Assembly: GCA_013178375.1 (NCBI GenBank)
Contig: JABLXQ010000007.1
Location: 106,717 to 170,716 of the forward strand
DNA length: 64,000 bases
Source: Gammaproteobacteria bacterium
GTDB taxonomy: Bacteria; Pseudomonadota; Gammaproteobacteria; Pseudomonadales; Ketobacteraceae
Direction of reading: 5' to 3'
Below are positions 34,178-42,500 of the stretch, piece by piece. Under the pieces are notes generated by a model that was not told the DNA's origin, made no database searches, and saw only the letters and a list, made by a program, of their open reading frames with translations. Position 1 is the stretch's first letter. Each line of letters begins with the position of its first letter. The position numbers and the translations under genes are program-made.

Positions 34178-35257
34178 ATGACCATTCAGGCGCCACTGGA
34201 GCAGCTGAACAGTCCTGCGCTTACCGAACCCACATCGATGCACAGCTGGGCGGTGGTCATTGCGCAGGCGCTGGAGCATGCCGGCGTCGACAGTCAGGCG
34301 CTGTTTGCGCAGGCGGGCGTGGAATACAAGCTAGCGGTGAATCCCTACATGCGGGTGCCCACGGCGAAAATGAACCAGCTGTTCCAGCTGAGCGTGGCCG
34401 CTACCGGCGACACCTGCTTTGGCCTGCGGATGGAGGAATTCATTCACCCCACCACGTTTCACGCCCTGGGCTATTCGCTGTTTGCCAGTTCCACCCTGCA
34501 GGATTATTGCGAGCGGTTGGTGCGTTTCTTCCGCATCGCCAGCGACAATTGCCGGCACCACATCGAGGAAGCGCCGGACGCCTTCAAACTGCGCATCGAG
34601 CTGCTGGTACCGAATCTTTCCTTTGAATCACAGGACGGCTGGAGCGCCGCGCTGGTGAAATTCGCCCGCTCCATGTACAAACCCGGTTTCAGTCCGCTGC
34701 GGGTGGACCTGCGCCGGCCGGCACCATCGGCATCAGACCAGCAGCGTTACCGCGACTATTTCCGCTGCCCGGTGCAGTTTGGCTGCAATGAGTGGGCACT
34801 GCATTTCCGCACCGACGACATGACAGCCACCCTGCCCGGTGCCAATCACGAACTGGCTCTGATCAACGACCGGGTGGTAATGGATTATCTGGCACGGCTG
34901 GAAAAATCTGATCTGGTAACCCGCGTGCGCACCCATATCGTGAAATTGCTGGCCTCGGAAAATTGCTGCAAGGAAATGGTGGCGGCACGGCTGAACATGA
35001 GCCCGCGCAACCTGCAGCACAAGCTGGACCTGCTGGGCACCTGCTATCAGGACATTCTGGACCAGACCCGGCAGGATCTGGCAATCCAGTACATGGCCAA
35101 CCGGCACACCTCGATCAGCGAAATCACCTATCTGCTGGGCTTTTCCGACACCAGCAATTTTGCCCGCGCTTTCAAACGCTGGACCGGCATGGCCCCACGC
35201 GATTTTCGTGATTCCGGCCGTGATGCGGGCCTGACTGCACAGGCGATCCTGTCATGA
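34178..35257 (+). CDS. AraC family transcriptional regulator with PF12625-type sensor domain
   Basis: Starting at ATG 34178 (AAGG 9 bases upstream) gives 359 residues. The N-terminal half matches the 'arabinose-binding domain of AraC regulator' family (SWAVVIAQALEHAGVDSQALFAQAGV, then GLRMEEFIHPTTFHALGYSLFASSTLQDYCERLVRFFRI). The C-terminal HTH pair is NCCKEMVAARLNMSPRNLQHKL and SISEITYLLGFSDTSNFARAFKRWTGMAPRDFR. Members often sense fatty-acid or other lipid-like acids. The stop overlaps the crotonase ATG by four bases, so it is co-transcribed with the catabolic genes it probably controls. Confidence 0.92.
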   Translation: MTIQAPLEQLNSPALTEPTSMHSWAVVIAQALEHAGVDSQALFAQAGVEYKLAVNPYMRVPTAKMNQLFQLSVAATGDTCFGLRMEEFIHPTTFHALGYSLFASSTLQDYCERLVRFFRIASDNCRHHIEEAPDAFKLRIELLVPNLSFESQDGWSAALVKFARSMYKPGFSPLRVDLRRPAPSASDQQRYRDYFRCPVQFGCNEWALHFRTDDMTATLPGANHELALINDRVVMDYLARLEKSDLVTRVRTHIVKLLASENCCKEMVAARLNMSPRNLQHKLDLLGTCYQDILDQTRQDLAIQYMANRHTSISEITYLLGFSDTSNFARAFKRWTGMAPRDFRDSGRDAGLTAQAILS

Positions 35258-36033
35258 CTGAACCCGTGCTGCTTGCCACACGCCACGGCGCCACCGCCTG
35301 GCTGCAACTGAACCGTCCGCAGGCGATGAACGCGCTGAGTTTCGATCTGGTGGACGCACTGCTGCCACAACTGCAGGCACTGGCACAGGACGACAGCGTG
35401 CGTGTGCTGGTAATCACGGGCAGCGGCAAGGCGTTTTGCGCCGGCGCCGACCTGAAAAACCTGAACGAACCGAAAGCGCCGGGCGAACCCGACATTCTCG
35501 ACCGCGTGGTGGAACTGCTCGACACCCTGCGCACATTTCCCAAACCGGTGATCGGCGCCGTGAACGGGCTGGCACTGGCGGGCGGCATGGAGCTGATGAT
35601 GTGCTGCGACCTGATTTACGCCGCAGAAAGCGCACGCATTGGCGATGCCCACTGCAACTACGGTATCGTGCCTGGCGGCGGCGGTGCCGCCATCACGCCG
35701 CGTCTGCTGCCGCTGCCAATTGCCAAATACCTGCTGTTCACCGGCGAATTCCTGCCCGCGCAAAAACTGCTGCAATACGGCCTGCTGAATGACGTGGTGC
35801 CGGACGACCAGCTGTCCGACACCGTGGCCACTATCGCTGCCGTAATCTGTCAGAAAAGTCCCATCGGCCTGCAACGTGCCAAGCGCGTGGCCAACGAAGC
35901 ACTGGACAAGACCGCCGCCGATGCACTGCGAGATGAACGCCTGGCGTCGCGGGACCAGTTCCGGTCGTGGGACTACCGCGAAGGCATCAGTGCATTTCTG
36001 GAAAAGCGCAAACCGGATTTCCGTGGCTACTGA
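35254..36033 (+). CDS. Enoyl-CoA hydratase/isomerase family protein
   Basis: A crotonase-fold protein of 259 residues. The oxyanion-hole segments are VITGSGKAFCAGADLKNL and NGLALAGGMELMMCCDLIYAAESARIGDAHCNYGIVPGGGGAA. The first catalytic Glu (GGMEL) is kept, but the residue 20 positions later, where hydratases have the second Glu, is His (GDAHCNYG). Hydration may therefore be altered; isomerase, hydrolase or lyase activity is possible. ATG 35254 overlaps the araC stop and a thiolase gene follows after 53 bases, so it is part of an acyl-CoA pathway. Confidence 0.88.
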   Translation: MTEPVLLATRHGATAWLQLNRPQAMNALSFDLVDALLPQLQALAQDDSVRVLVITGSGKAFCAGADLKNLNEPKAPGEPDILDRVVELLDTLRTFPKPVIGAVNGLALAGGMELMMCCDLIYAAESARIGDAHCNYGIVPGGGGAAITPRLLPLPIAKYLLFTGEFLPAQKLLQYGLLNDVVPDDQLSDTVATIAAVICQKSPIGLQRAKRVANEALDKTAADALRDERLASRDQFRSWDYREGISAFLEKRKPDFRGY

Positions 36034-36043
36034 CTTCCTCAGT

Positions 36044-36073
36044 TACTAAACAAGGGCGCAGCTACTAAACAAG
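36044..36073 (+). repeat. 11-bp direct repeat before the thiolase gene
   Basis: TACTAAACAAG occurs at 36044-36054 and 36063-36073, 19 bases apart start to start, in the 53-base gap before the thiolase ATG. Confidence 0.6.
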
Positions 36074-36086
36074 AGCGACCACTGAC

Positions 36087-37331
36087 ATGGCTTTCGACAA
36101 CATTTACATCATCGGCATTGGCATGACGCCGTTTGGTCGCCACCTCGACAAATCGCTGAAGCAGCTGGCAGCCGCCGCTGTCGACGAGGCTCTGCGCGAC
36201 GCGCAACTGGATCGCAGCGCTGTCGAAGAAATTCATTTCGGCAACTGTGTGCAAGGTTATATGGAAGGCCAGCACATGATTCGCGGCCACTCCATTTTCC
36301 TGGAACAGGGTTTTCAGGGCATTCCCGTCTTCAATCTGGAAAGCGGCTGCGCCAGTGGCAGCATGGCGTTTCACAATGCAGTGCGCGGTTTGCTTGCCGG
36401 TCAGGCCGATATCGTGATGGCGGTGGGCGCGGAAAAGATGGTGAGCACCGACAAGGACAAAATGTTCAATGCCTTCACCAGCGCCTGGGATGTGGCCCGC
36501 ACCGACTGGCAGATGGAACAGATCGCCGCGATGGGCGCCGGCATGCCCATTCCCGCCGGCAGCACCTCCCCCAGGCCGTACAGTCCCTTCATGGATGTGT
36601 ACAAGGGCGAGTTCCTGCAGCATGTCCGCATGTACGGCGTCACCCAGCACCAGGTCGCCGCAATCTGCGCCAAGAACCACCGTCATTCGGTGCACAATCC
36701 AAAAGCGCAGTTCCGCGTGGCCTACGACATTGATCAGGTTTTGGCCGCGCCGGCCATTACCTATCCGCTGACGCTGCCGATGTGCGCCCCGATCAGCGAT
36801 GGCGCGGCCGCCGTGATCCTGTGCAACGCCGCTGGCCTGCAAAGAGCCGGCGTCTACCGCCAACGCGCCATTCGCGTACTGGGCAGCGTGACTGGCAGCG
36901 GAATAGAGCGTCATGTCAATGATGAATCGCGCCACATTGTGCGCCGCGTTGCAAACAAACTCTATGAACAGACTGGCCTTGGCCCGCAAGATATGCACCT
37001 CGCAGAATTGCACGATGCCACCGCCGTGGGTGAATTGCTGGAAACCGAAGCACTCGGCTTCTGCGCGCCTGGCGAAGGCGGCGTGCTGGCGGAGAGCGGC
37101 GCCACTGCGATCGGCGGCCGTATTCCCGTGAATACCTCTGGCGGGCTAGAATCCCGTGGCCACCCGATTGCGGCTACCGGCATCGCGCAGATCCACGATC
37201 TGGTGCAACAATTGCGCGGCGAAGCCGGCGCGCGCCAGGTGAACAACGCGCGCCTTGCGCTGCAATGCAATGTCGGCGGTTTCTGGGGAGTGGAAGAAGC
37301 GTCAGCCCACGTGGCGCTGCTGGGAAAATGA
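36087..37331 (+). CDS. Thiolase family protein (acetyl-CoA acetyltransferase / SCP-x type)
   Basis: The 414-residue enzyme has the acylating Cys in FNLESGCASGSMAFHNAV (about 92), the C-terminal SRGHPIAATG motif and the final Cys segment LALQCNVGGFWG. Sequence and length place it with the SCP2-thiolase or lipid-transfer-type thiolases used for beta-ketoacyl-CoA of bulky acids. It has the catalytic Cys that the Ltp2-like gene at 52526 lacks, so it can act as a true thiolase. It follows the crotonase gene and precedes the TRAP transport genes. Confidence 0.9.
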   Translation: MAFDNIYIIGIGMTPFGRHLDKSLKQLAAAAVDEALRDAQLDRSAVEEIHFGNCVQGYMEGQHMIRGHSIFLEQGFQGIPVFNLESGCASGSMAFHNAVRGLLAGQADIVMAVGAEKMVSTDKDKMFNAFTSAWDVARTDWQMEQIAAMGAGMPIPAGSTSPRPYSPFMDVYKGEFLQHVRMYGVTQHQVAAICAKNHRHSVHNPKAQFRVAYDIDQVLAAPAITYPLTLPMCAPISDGAAAVILCNAAGLQRAGVYRQRAIRVLGSVTGSGIERHVNDESRHIVRRVANKLYEQTGLGPQDMHLAELHDATAVGELLETEALGFCAPGEGGVLAESGATAIGGRIPVNTSGGLESRGHPIAATGIAQIHDLVQQLRGEAGARQVNNARLALQCNVGGFWGVEEASAHVALLGK

Positions 37332-37376
37332 AACACTCATAACAAATAGAAGCAGAACAATACAAGGAAACACAAC

Positions 37377-38402
37377 ATGCAATTTCATTCGACCTTCCGG
37401 CGCCTGGCGTCGGTTTCGCTGTTGGCACTGCTCAGCGGCTGCACGCACAACATGGTGCGCGACATGGCCGGCAACGGCATGGTGAGTTTCGGCAACGAAT
37501 ACATTACCCCCTGGTTTATGGCCAGCGACGACACCGACGTGATGTGTGCCATGGGTGAAGGCATGGGCGCCATGACCTTTCCACTCGGCCCCGCGACCGA
37601 TCCCATGGTGCCGATGCTGACGATGGCCTCCGGCATGTGTGCCGATGAACGCGCCAAGGAAGAAGAGCTGCGTTACATCCGCGCCATGCGCAAAAACGAC
37701 GCCGAAGAAGCACAGGATGCCCGCACCATGCAGAAGCGCTGGGCTGAACTGGCGGCACGCCGTCAGTATTTCGGCTACCAGGCCGTTGTGCGTTACTTCG
37801 GTGAACCCGGTGAAGAGTGTCCCGATTTCGCCGACCGCAATGAACAGCTGAGCTACATGTTCGGTCTGTTCGGTGGCATCCAGGCATTCCAGACGGACCT
37901 GTCCAACGGCGGCACTGCGGGTGTTCCGCTGTCGGTCCTGCCGAAATCCCTGAAGGGTCTCGATTGTCTGAAGGGCGATGAATTCTGGGGTCTGCCCCAG
38001 GCGATCAAGGCCTCGGTCGACATCATGAAAGCCAACATCGGAGGCGAGAAGGAAGCACTGGATGTGGGCATGGCGCAAATGGAAGCGGCATCCATGATCG
38101 GCCAGAAGCAGGGCGTACGCATCGTGCAGCTGGTGCAGGCTTCACTGTACTCTGCCATGGGCAACACCGAGAAAACCAAGCAGGTGATTCGCGAGCATGT
38201 GAAACTCAAGAACACGGTCGCCGCCGATCCCGAACTGAAAATTCTCGACGAAATGACAACGCGGGGCCTGCGCCTGATCTCCGACAAGCTGTGGACGCAG
38301 AACACCGGGCAGCGTACACCCTATGCCGCACTGGGCACTTTCTGGGACGACAGCACCGCCAACAGCGCGCCCCAGGGCATGGACATTGACGACCTTTTGT
38401 AA
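37377..38402 (+). CDS. Predicted lipoprotein associated with a TRAP-type transporter
   Basis: The 341-residue protein has a lipoprotein signal ending LLALLSGC, so Cys21 would be lipidated. The mature part is helical, with MGEGMGAMTFPLGPATDPMVPMLTMASGMCADERAKEEELRYIRAMR and repeated amphipathic helices, and no catalytic motif. Its place directly before a solute-binding protein and a TRAP permease suggests a TatT-like periplasmic accessory, by inference. It lies 45 bases after the thiolase and 36 bases before the binding protein. Confidence 0.75.
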   Translation: MQFHSTFRRLASVSLLALLSGCTHNMVRDMAGNGMVSFGNEYITPWFMASDDTDVMCAMGEGMGAMTFPLGPATDPMVPMLTMASGMCADERAKEEELRYIRAMRKNDAEEAQDARTMQKRWAELAARRQYFGYQAVVRYFGEPGEECPDFADRNEQLSYMFGLFGGIQAFQTDLSNGGTAGVPLSVLPKSLKGLDCLKGDEFWGLPQAIKASVDIMKANIGGEKEALDVGMAQMEAASMIGQKQGVRIVQLVQASLYSAMGNTEKTKQVIREHVKLKNTVAADPELKILDEMTTRGLRLISDKLWTQNTGQRTPYAALGTFWDDSTANSAPQGMDIDDLL

Positions 38403-38438
38403 TTTTTGAACCCGACCGGGATCAGAGGGAACACTCAA

Positions 38439-39470
38439 ATGAAAAAATATACATTCAAATCCATTCTGAAAAGCTGGATGAACGTGATCGTCCTGAGCGC
38501 TGCTGCCACTGCCAGCGTACAGGCCGCCGAGCCGGTGCCGCTGACCATGTGCGCCTTCATGATGATGGGCGAAGGCGGCCCCGAGCACCAGGCGCTGCTG
38601 GAATACCAGACGGCCGCATTGGGCTGGGGCGTCAAGCTCACACTGAAACCCTACATGAACGAAAAGGTGGCGGCGGAAGAACTCAAGGGCGGCGTGTGTG
38701 ACATCACCAACATGACCAGCATGCAGGCGCGCAGCTTCAACAAGTTCACCGGCACACTGGACGCTCCGGCGACCATGCCCACCTACGAACATTTCAGAAC
38801 CGTGCTGCAAACCCTGACCAAACCGTCCGCCGCGAAATACATGGTGGAAGGCGACTATGAAATCATCGGCATCCAGACAGCCGGCGCCGTGTTCCTGTTC
38901 AGCAACGATCGCAACGTGAAAAGCCTGCCCGACCTGGCCGGCAAACGCATGGCGATTCTGGATTCCATGCCCGAAGTGCGCCAGCTGGTGGTGGATCTGG
39001 GGATGACGCCGGTGTCGTCCACCGTTACCAACATTTTTCAGAAATTCAACAACAAGGCGGTCGACATCGCAGCCGGCCCGGCCATCGTGTATGAAATGAT
39101 GGAACTGCACAAAGGTCTGGAGCCCAATGGCGGCATCCTGGCTGAACCCATCCTGCAGGGCAACATGCAGTTCGTTGGCCGCACCAAGAAGCTGCCTCCG
39201 GGCTTCAGCCAGAAGTCACGCGAATTCTTCCTCGCCAATTTCGATCGCAGCCTGAAGATCATCCGCGATGCAGAAGACGCTGTGCCGAAGAAGTGGTGGA
39301 TTCCGCTGCCGGTCGACCAGCGCGACGAATACAACGTGCAGACCCGCAAGGTGCGCGTGGCCCTGCGCGACCAGAACCTGTATGACGCCCGCATGCTGAC
39401 TCTGCTGCGCAAGGTACGCTGCAAGATGGATGCGACCCTGGCCGAATGCACCGAAGCCAATCCCGAATAA
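38439..39470 (+). CDS. AdeT-like putative solute-binding protein
   Basis: Starting at ATG 38439 (AGAGGGA upstream) gives 343 residues with a signal peptide (MNVIVLSAAATASVQA). The sequence fits the AdeT/putative solute-binding family: LTMCAFMMMGEGGPEHQALLEYQTAALGWGV, EELKGGVCDITNMTSMQARSFNKFTG, and VKSLPDLAGKRMAILDSMPEVRQL, which is the TRAP-type DctP fold. It should bind an organic acid or hydrophobic substrate in the periplasm and pass it to the TRAP permease that follows 35 bases later. Ligand unknown. Confidence 0.85.
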   Translation: MKKYTFKSILKSWMNVIVLSAAATASVQAAEPVPLTMCAFMMMGEGGPEHQALLEYQTAALGWGVKLTLKPYMNEKVAAEELKGGVCDITNMTSMQARSFNKFTGTLDAPATMPTYEHFRTVLQTLTKPSAAKYMVEGDYEIIGIQTAGAVFLFSNDRNVKSLPDLAGKRMAILDSMPEVRQLVVDLGMTPVSSTVTNIFQKFNNKAVDIAAGPAIVYEMMELHKGLEPNGGILAEPILQGNMQFVGRTKKLPPGFSQKSREFFLANFDRSLKIIRDAEDAVPKKWWIPLPVDQRDEYNVQTRKVRVALRDQNLYDARMLTLLRKVRCKMDATLAECTEANPE

Positions 39471-39505
39471 GATCTGTAACAGCAACGTACTTCAGGTAAA
39501 CGAAC

Positions 39506-41569
39506 GTGAGTGAATTGTCGATGGAGCAAACCGCAGGCGCGCAGGACAATCTGCTCGAACGAATTCCGGTTCTGGTGATTCTGGCGCTGCTGGTGTTTCT
39601 GATTTTTGCCCGCACCGGTGAAAACGTGCATGGGCAAATGACAAAGGTGGGCGAAGCAATCTGGGATGATTATTTTACCCTGCGCGCCGATCTGCCGATG
39701 CCCACCTGCAATCCCAACGCCGACATCGAAGCGCGTCTGGATGAACTGGAAAGCAAAGCCGGCGCCGCCGAAATCGACGATCTGATGGACGAATCGTTTG
39801 ATCGCGAGGCAGCCCGCACTTCGCTGGTGAACCAGCAGGCGTTGTGCGTCACCCAGCATGCACAGGCGCGGCAATATCAGGAACGCCTCACCCCTGCGGT
39901 GGAGCTGTTCCGGGAAATAGAGCACCAGTTTTCCCGCGCGAGCATTTTTGCCACCGCGCAGCAACAGCTGTTCCTGGTATTGCTGCTGTTCGTGTCGGGC
40001 TGCGTCGCGACCATGAAGCGGCATCACATCGCCTTCCGTCCGATCATGACCGAAATGGACCACCGCATTTCCATTTCCCTGCAGCTGGTGGCCAACACCT
40101 CGCTGGCGGTGTCAGCCTGGGCCTTCCGCGACACGGCCATCCACGCCAGCAACCAGATCAGCAACCCGATGATCATCAATACGCTGGCCATCGGTTCCAC
40201 TGTGATGGCGGTACTGTCTCTGTGGCAGCTGTTCAACATGCCGAAAGACATACAGCGCGGCGGCAGCATCAAGCACGCCCTGCTGTCCGTGCCGCTGTAC
40301 ACCATCGTCATGCTGATTTTTGCGTTTATCGTATTCGCGAAGCAGCAACACCTGGCGGGGCTGTCGCTCTACTTCAGCGCCTTCTTTGAAAATTCCGGCA
40401 CCTATCTGGATGTGGCGCTGTACCTGTGGTGCGGCATGCTGCTGAAGCAGACCCAGGTGGGCGAGCGCGTGTTCAGCATTTTCACACCGTGGAAACTGCC
40501 GCCTGAACTGCTGGCATTTGTGGCCATCGCCGTGATTGCACTGCCCACCGCCTATACCGGCGCGTCTGCCATCATCATTCTGGCCATGGGCGCGGTGACG
40601 TACCGCGAGCTGCGCAAGGTCGGCACCCGGCGCCAACTGGCACTGGCTACCACCGCGATGAGCGGCAGCTCCGGCATTATCCTCAAGCCCTGTCTGATCG
40701 TGGTGATCATTTCGATCCTGAACAAGGAAGTCACGTCCGACCAACTGTTCGACTGGGGCGTCTGGGTGTTCCTGCTGACATTGAGCGTGTTCTTCGTTTT
40801 CGCGCTGATCACCAAGCAGGACAAACTGAGTGTTGCCCGTACCAGTGAGGCACTGCCGCCCTCGCTCGCCAACCTGCGCGCGCTGCTGCCCTACATCTTC
40901 ACCTTTGCTGTCATGGCCCTGGTGTATGCGCTGGCACTGAATGCCTATCTGGACCAGTTTTCCGCGCCGGTCATTCTGCCGGTGATCATCTTCGCCATCA
41001 TTGTGTTCGAGCGCAAACTCAGCAAGGCCAAGCCGATCTATCACGATCCCGAGCGTCACCCCAGTGTTGCCGGTGCACTGACCCGCTCCATGTCGGATTC
41101 CGCCACCCACGTCGGCGGCCTGCTGATTCTGATGGCCACCTTCATGATCATGACCGCACTCGGCGGCAAGGCCATGTCGATGACCTTCCTCGCCAATTTC
41201 GACAGCGTATATGCGGTGATGGGTATGCTGTTCGTGATCTTCATCTTCATCGGCATGTTCATGGAATCCATGGCGGCCATCGGTCTGGTGTCACTCACCA
41301 TCGCGCCGATTGCCTATGCCCAGGGCATTGATCCGATTCATTTCTGGATGACCTGTCTGGTGGCGCTGGAACTGGGCTATCTCACCCCGCCGGTGGCGCT
41401 CAGCCACATCTTCACCCGCCAGGTGGTGGGCGAGGCAGAATGCGCGGCAGCAGACAAGGAAGGCCACAACTTCTACTACCGTCACGAACGTTTGCTGTTG
41501 CCGCTGCTGGTCATGGGTACCGTGTTGTGCATTGTGGGTTTTGGCCCGCTGCTGGTCGGCTATCGCTGA
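39506..41569 (+). CDS. TRAP transporter large permease with fused small-subunit region
   Basis: A 687-residue membrane protein starting at GTG 39506. One N-terminal helix (IPVLVILALLVFLIFA) is followed by a soluble segment (about 50-150, with two Cys), about four helices that may replace the separate DctQ subunit, and a DctM-like domain (about 330-687). Typical parts are PTAYTGASAIIILAMGAVTYRELRK, AMSGSSGIILKPCLIVVII and FLANFDSVYAVMGMLFVIFIFIGMFMESMAAIGL, then LELGYLTPPVALSHIF. It should use a sodium or proton gradient for uptake. It ends the araC-crotonase-thiolase-transport run and is followed by a strong terminator. Confidence 0.9.
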   Translation: MSELSMEQTAGAQDNLLERIPVLVILALLVFLIFARTGENVHGQMTKVGEAIWDDYFTLRADLPMPTCNPNADIEARLDELESKAGAAEIDDLMDESFDREAARTSLVNQQALCVTQHAQARQYQERLTPAVELFREIEHQFSRASIFATAQQQLFLVLLLFVSGCVATMKRHHIAFRPIMTEMDHRISISLQLVANTSLAVSAWAFRDTAIHASNQISNPMIINTLAIGSTVMAVLSLWQLFNMPKDIQRGGSIKHALLSVPLYTIVMLIFAFIVFAKQQHLAGLSLYFSAFFENSGTYLDVALYLWCGMLLKQTQVGERVFSIFTPWKLPPELLAFVAIAVIALPTAYTGASAIIILAMGAVTYRELRKVGTRRQLALATTAMSGSSGIILKPCLIVVIISILNKEVTSDQLFDWGVWVFLLTLSVFFVFALITKQDKLSVARTSEALPPSLANLRALLPYIFTFAVMALVYALALNAYLDQFSAPVILPVIIFAIIVFERKLSKAKPIYHDPERHPSVAGALTRSMSDSATHVGGLLILMATFMIMTALGGKAMSMTFLANFDSVYAVMGMLFVIFIFIGMFMESMAAIGLVSLTIAPIAYAQGIDPIHFWMTCLVALELGYLTPPVALSHIFTRQVVGEAECAAADKEGHNFYYRHERLLLPLLVMGTVLCIVGFGPLLVGYR

Positions 41570-41603
41570 CAGCCAGTCAACAAAAAACCGCCGCAATCCC
41601 TTG

Positions 41604-41646
41604 AAACGGGAGCACATTTTCCTTCACCGGATGTGCTCCCGTTTTC
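41604..41646 (+). terminator. Rho-independent terminator after the TRAP permease
   Basis: AACGGGAGCACAT pairs with ATGTGCTCCCGTT (12-13 bp) around an 18-base loop and is followed by TTTTC, 35 bases after the stop. Confidence 0.8.
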
Positions 41647-41722
41647 ACGTTCCCGCCCCGTAAAAACCAGCCAATCCACCCGGATTTTTGCGTAAATCGT
41701 GCTTGATGTTTATACCTGCGTG

Positions 41723-41737
41723 GTATACGGTGTACAC
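41723..41737. promoter_or_regulatory. Predicted operator before the P450 operon
   Basis: GTATACGGTGTACAC is a GTATAC-N3-GTRTAC palindrome 73 bases before the start of the 218-residue protein gene. Its reverse complement differs by one base from the site at 49477-49491. Confidence 0.65.
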
Positions 41738-41809
41738 CTAAAGGGCAGGCATTGTCTGCCTCCACGTATCACCTATTCCAAGAACAAAAATTGCAGAGAG
41801 GAACCCGTC

Positions 41810-42466
41810 ATGTATATCGGCTACACGTTGCCCCAGCGCCCCATTCCCTTCGATCAGTTCGATCCCGATATCCTGCCCAAGTTCGTGCGTGAAAAAGTCA
41901 TGCCCACGCTGGAAGGCGAGCGCCGCCGTCTGGTGTGCCAGAACTTTCTGGATCACGCCTCTGCCGAGTGCAAGGGCGATTTCGATACCCTGATGGCCAG
42001 CTGTTCGCGCCGCCGCCAGGATTATCGCCGCTGGGGCAATGGCGACGACGGTCTGATGGACGGCATCCAGCCGCAGTCCTACGAAGAACTGGAAGTGTTC
42101 TACGGCAACCTGGTGGCGTTCAACCTGTTCGTGATTCACCTGGAAACCGAAAAATTCCTGGTGGCGGAAGACACCATCTGCATCGAAGGCAACGTGCACC
42201 AGATGTACCCCGGTTCCATGCTGCCGATCGCGTTCGGCATCGACGTGGATGATCCGGATGCCGTGTACATGCTCACCATCCGCATGTCGCTGTTTTTCAT
42301 ATTTGACGAAGACGGCCTGGGCTGCGGCGAGCAGTCCTACACCAATGGCAATCCGACCCGCGAAAGTTTTGTCAAAGTGCCCCACGAATATGTGCCGCAA
42401 CGGTTCTGGGACAACAAGAAAAAATACGAGGAAATCGGCCGCGGCGAATACAAGGACATCATGTAA
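41810..42466 (+). CDS. Protein of unknown function, first gene of the P450 operon
   Basis: ATG 41810 follows GAGAGGA and gives 218 residues without signal peptide or membrane segment. I do not recognise the family. The sequence is acidic, with ERRRLVCQNFLDHASAECKGDF, YGNLVAFNLFVIHLETEKFLVAEDTICIEGNVHQMYPGSML and RFWDNKKKYEEIGRGEY; the middle part could form an NTF2/SnoaL-like cone, but that is a guess. It lies 34 bases before the P450 gene behind an operator shared with the P450's redox partners, so a role in the same reaction, such as substrate binding or delivery, is the best inference. Confidence 0.8.
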   Translation: MYIGYTLPQRPIPFDQFDPDILPKFVREKVMPTLEGERRRLVCQNFLDHASAECKGDFDTLMASCSRRRQDYRRWGNGDDGLMDGIQPQSYEELEVFYGNLVAFNLFVIHLETEKFLVAEDTICIEGNVHQMYPGSMLPIAFGIDVDDPDAVYMLTIRMSLFFIFDEDGLGCGEQSYTNGNPTRESFVKVPHEYVPQRFWDNKKKYEEIGRGEYKDIM

Positions 42467-42500
42467 GCGTTTTTATTGATTTTTTTGCAGGAGACTTGTC

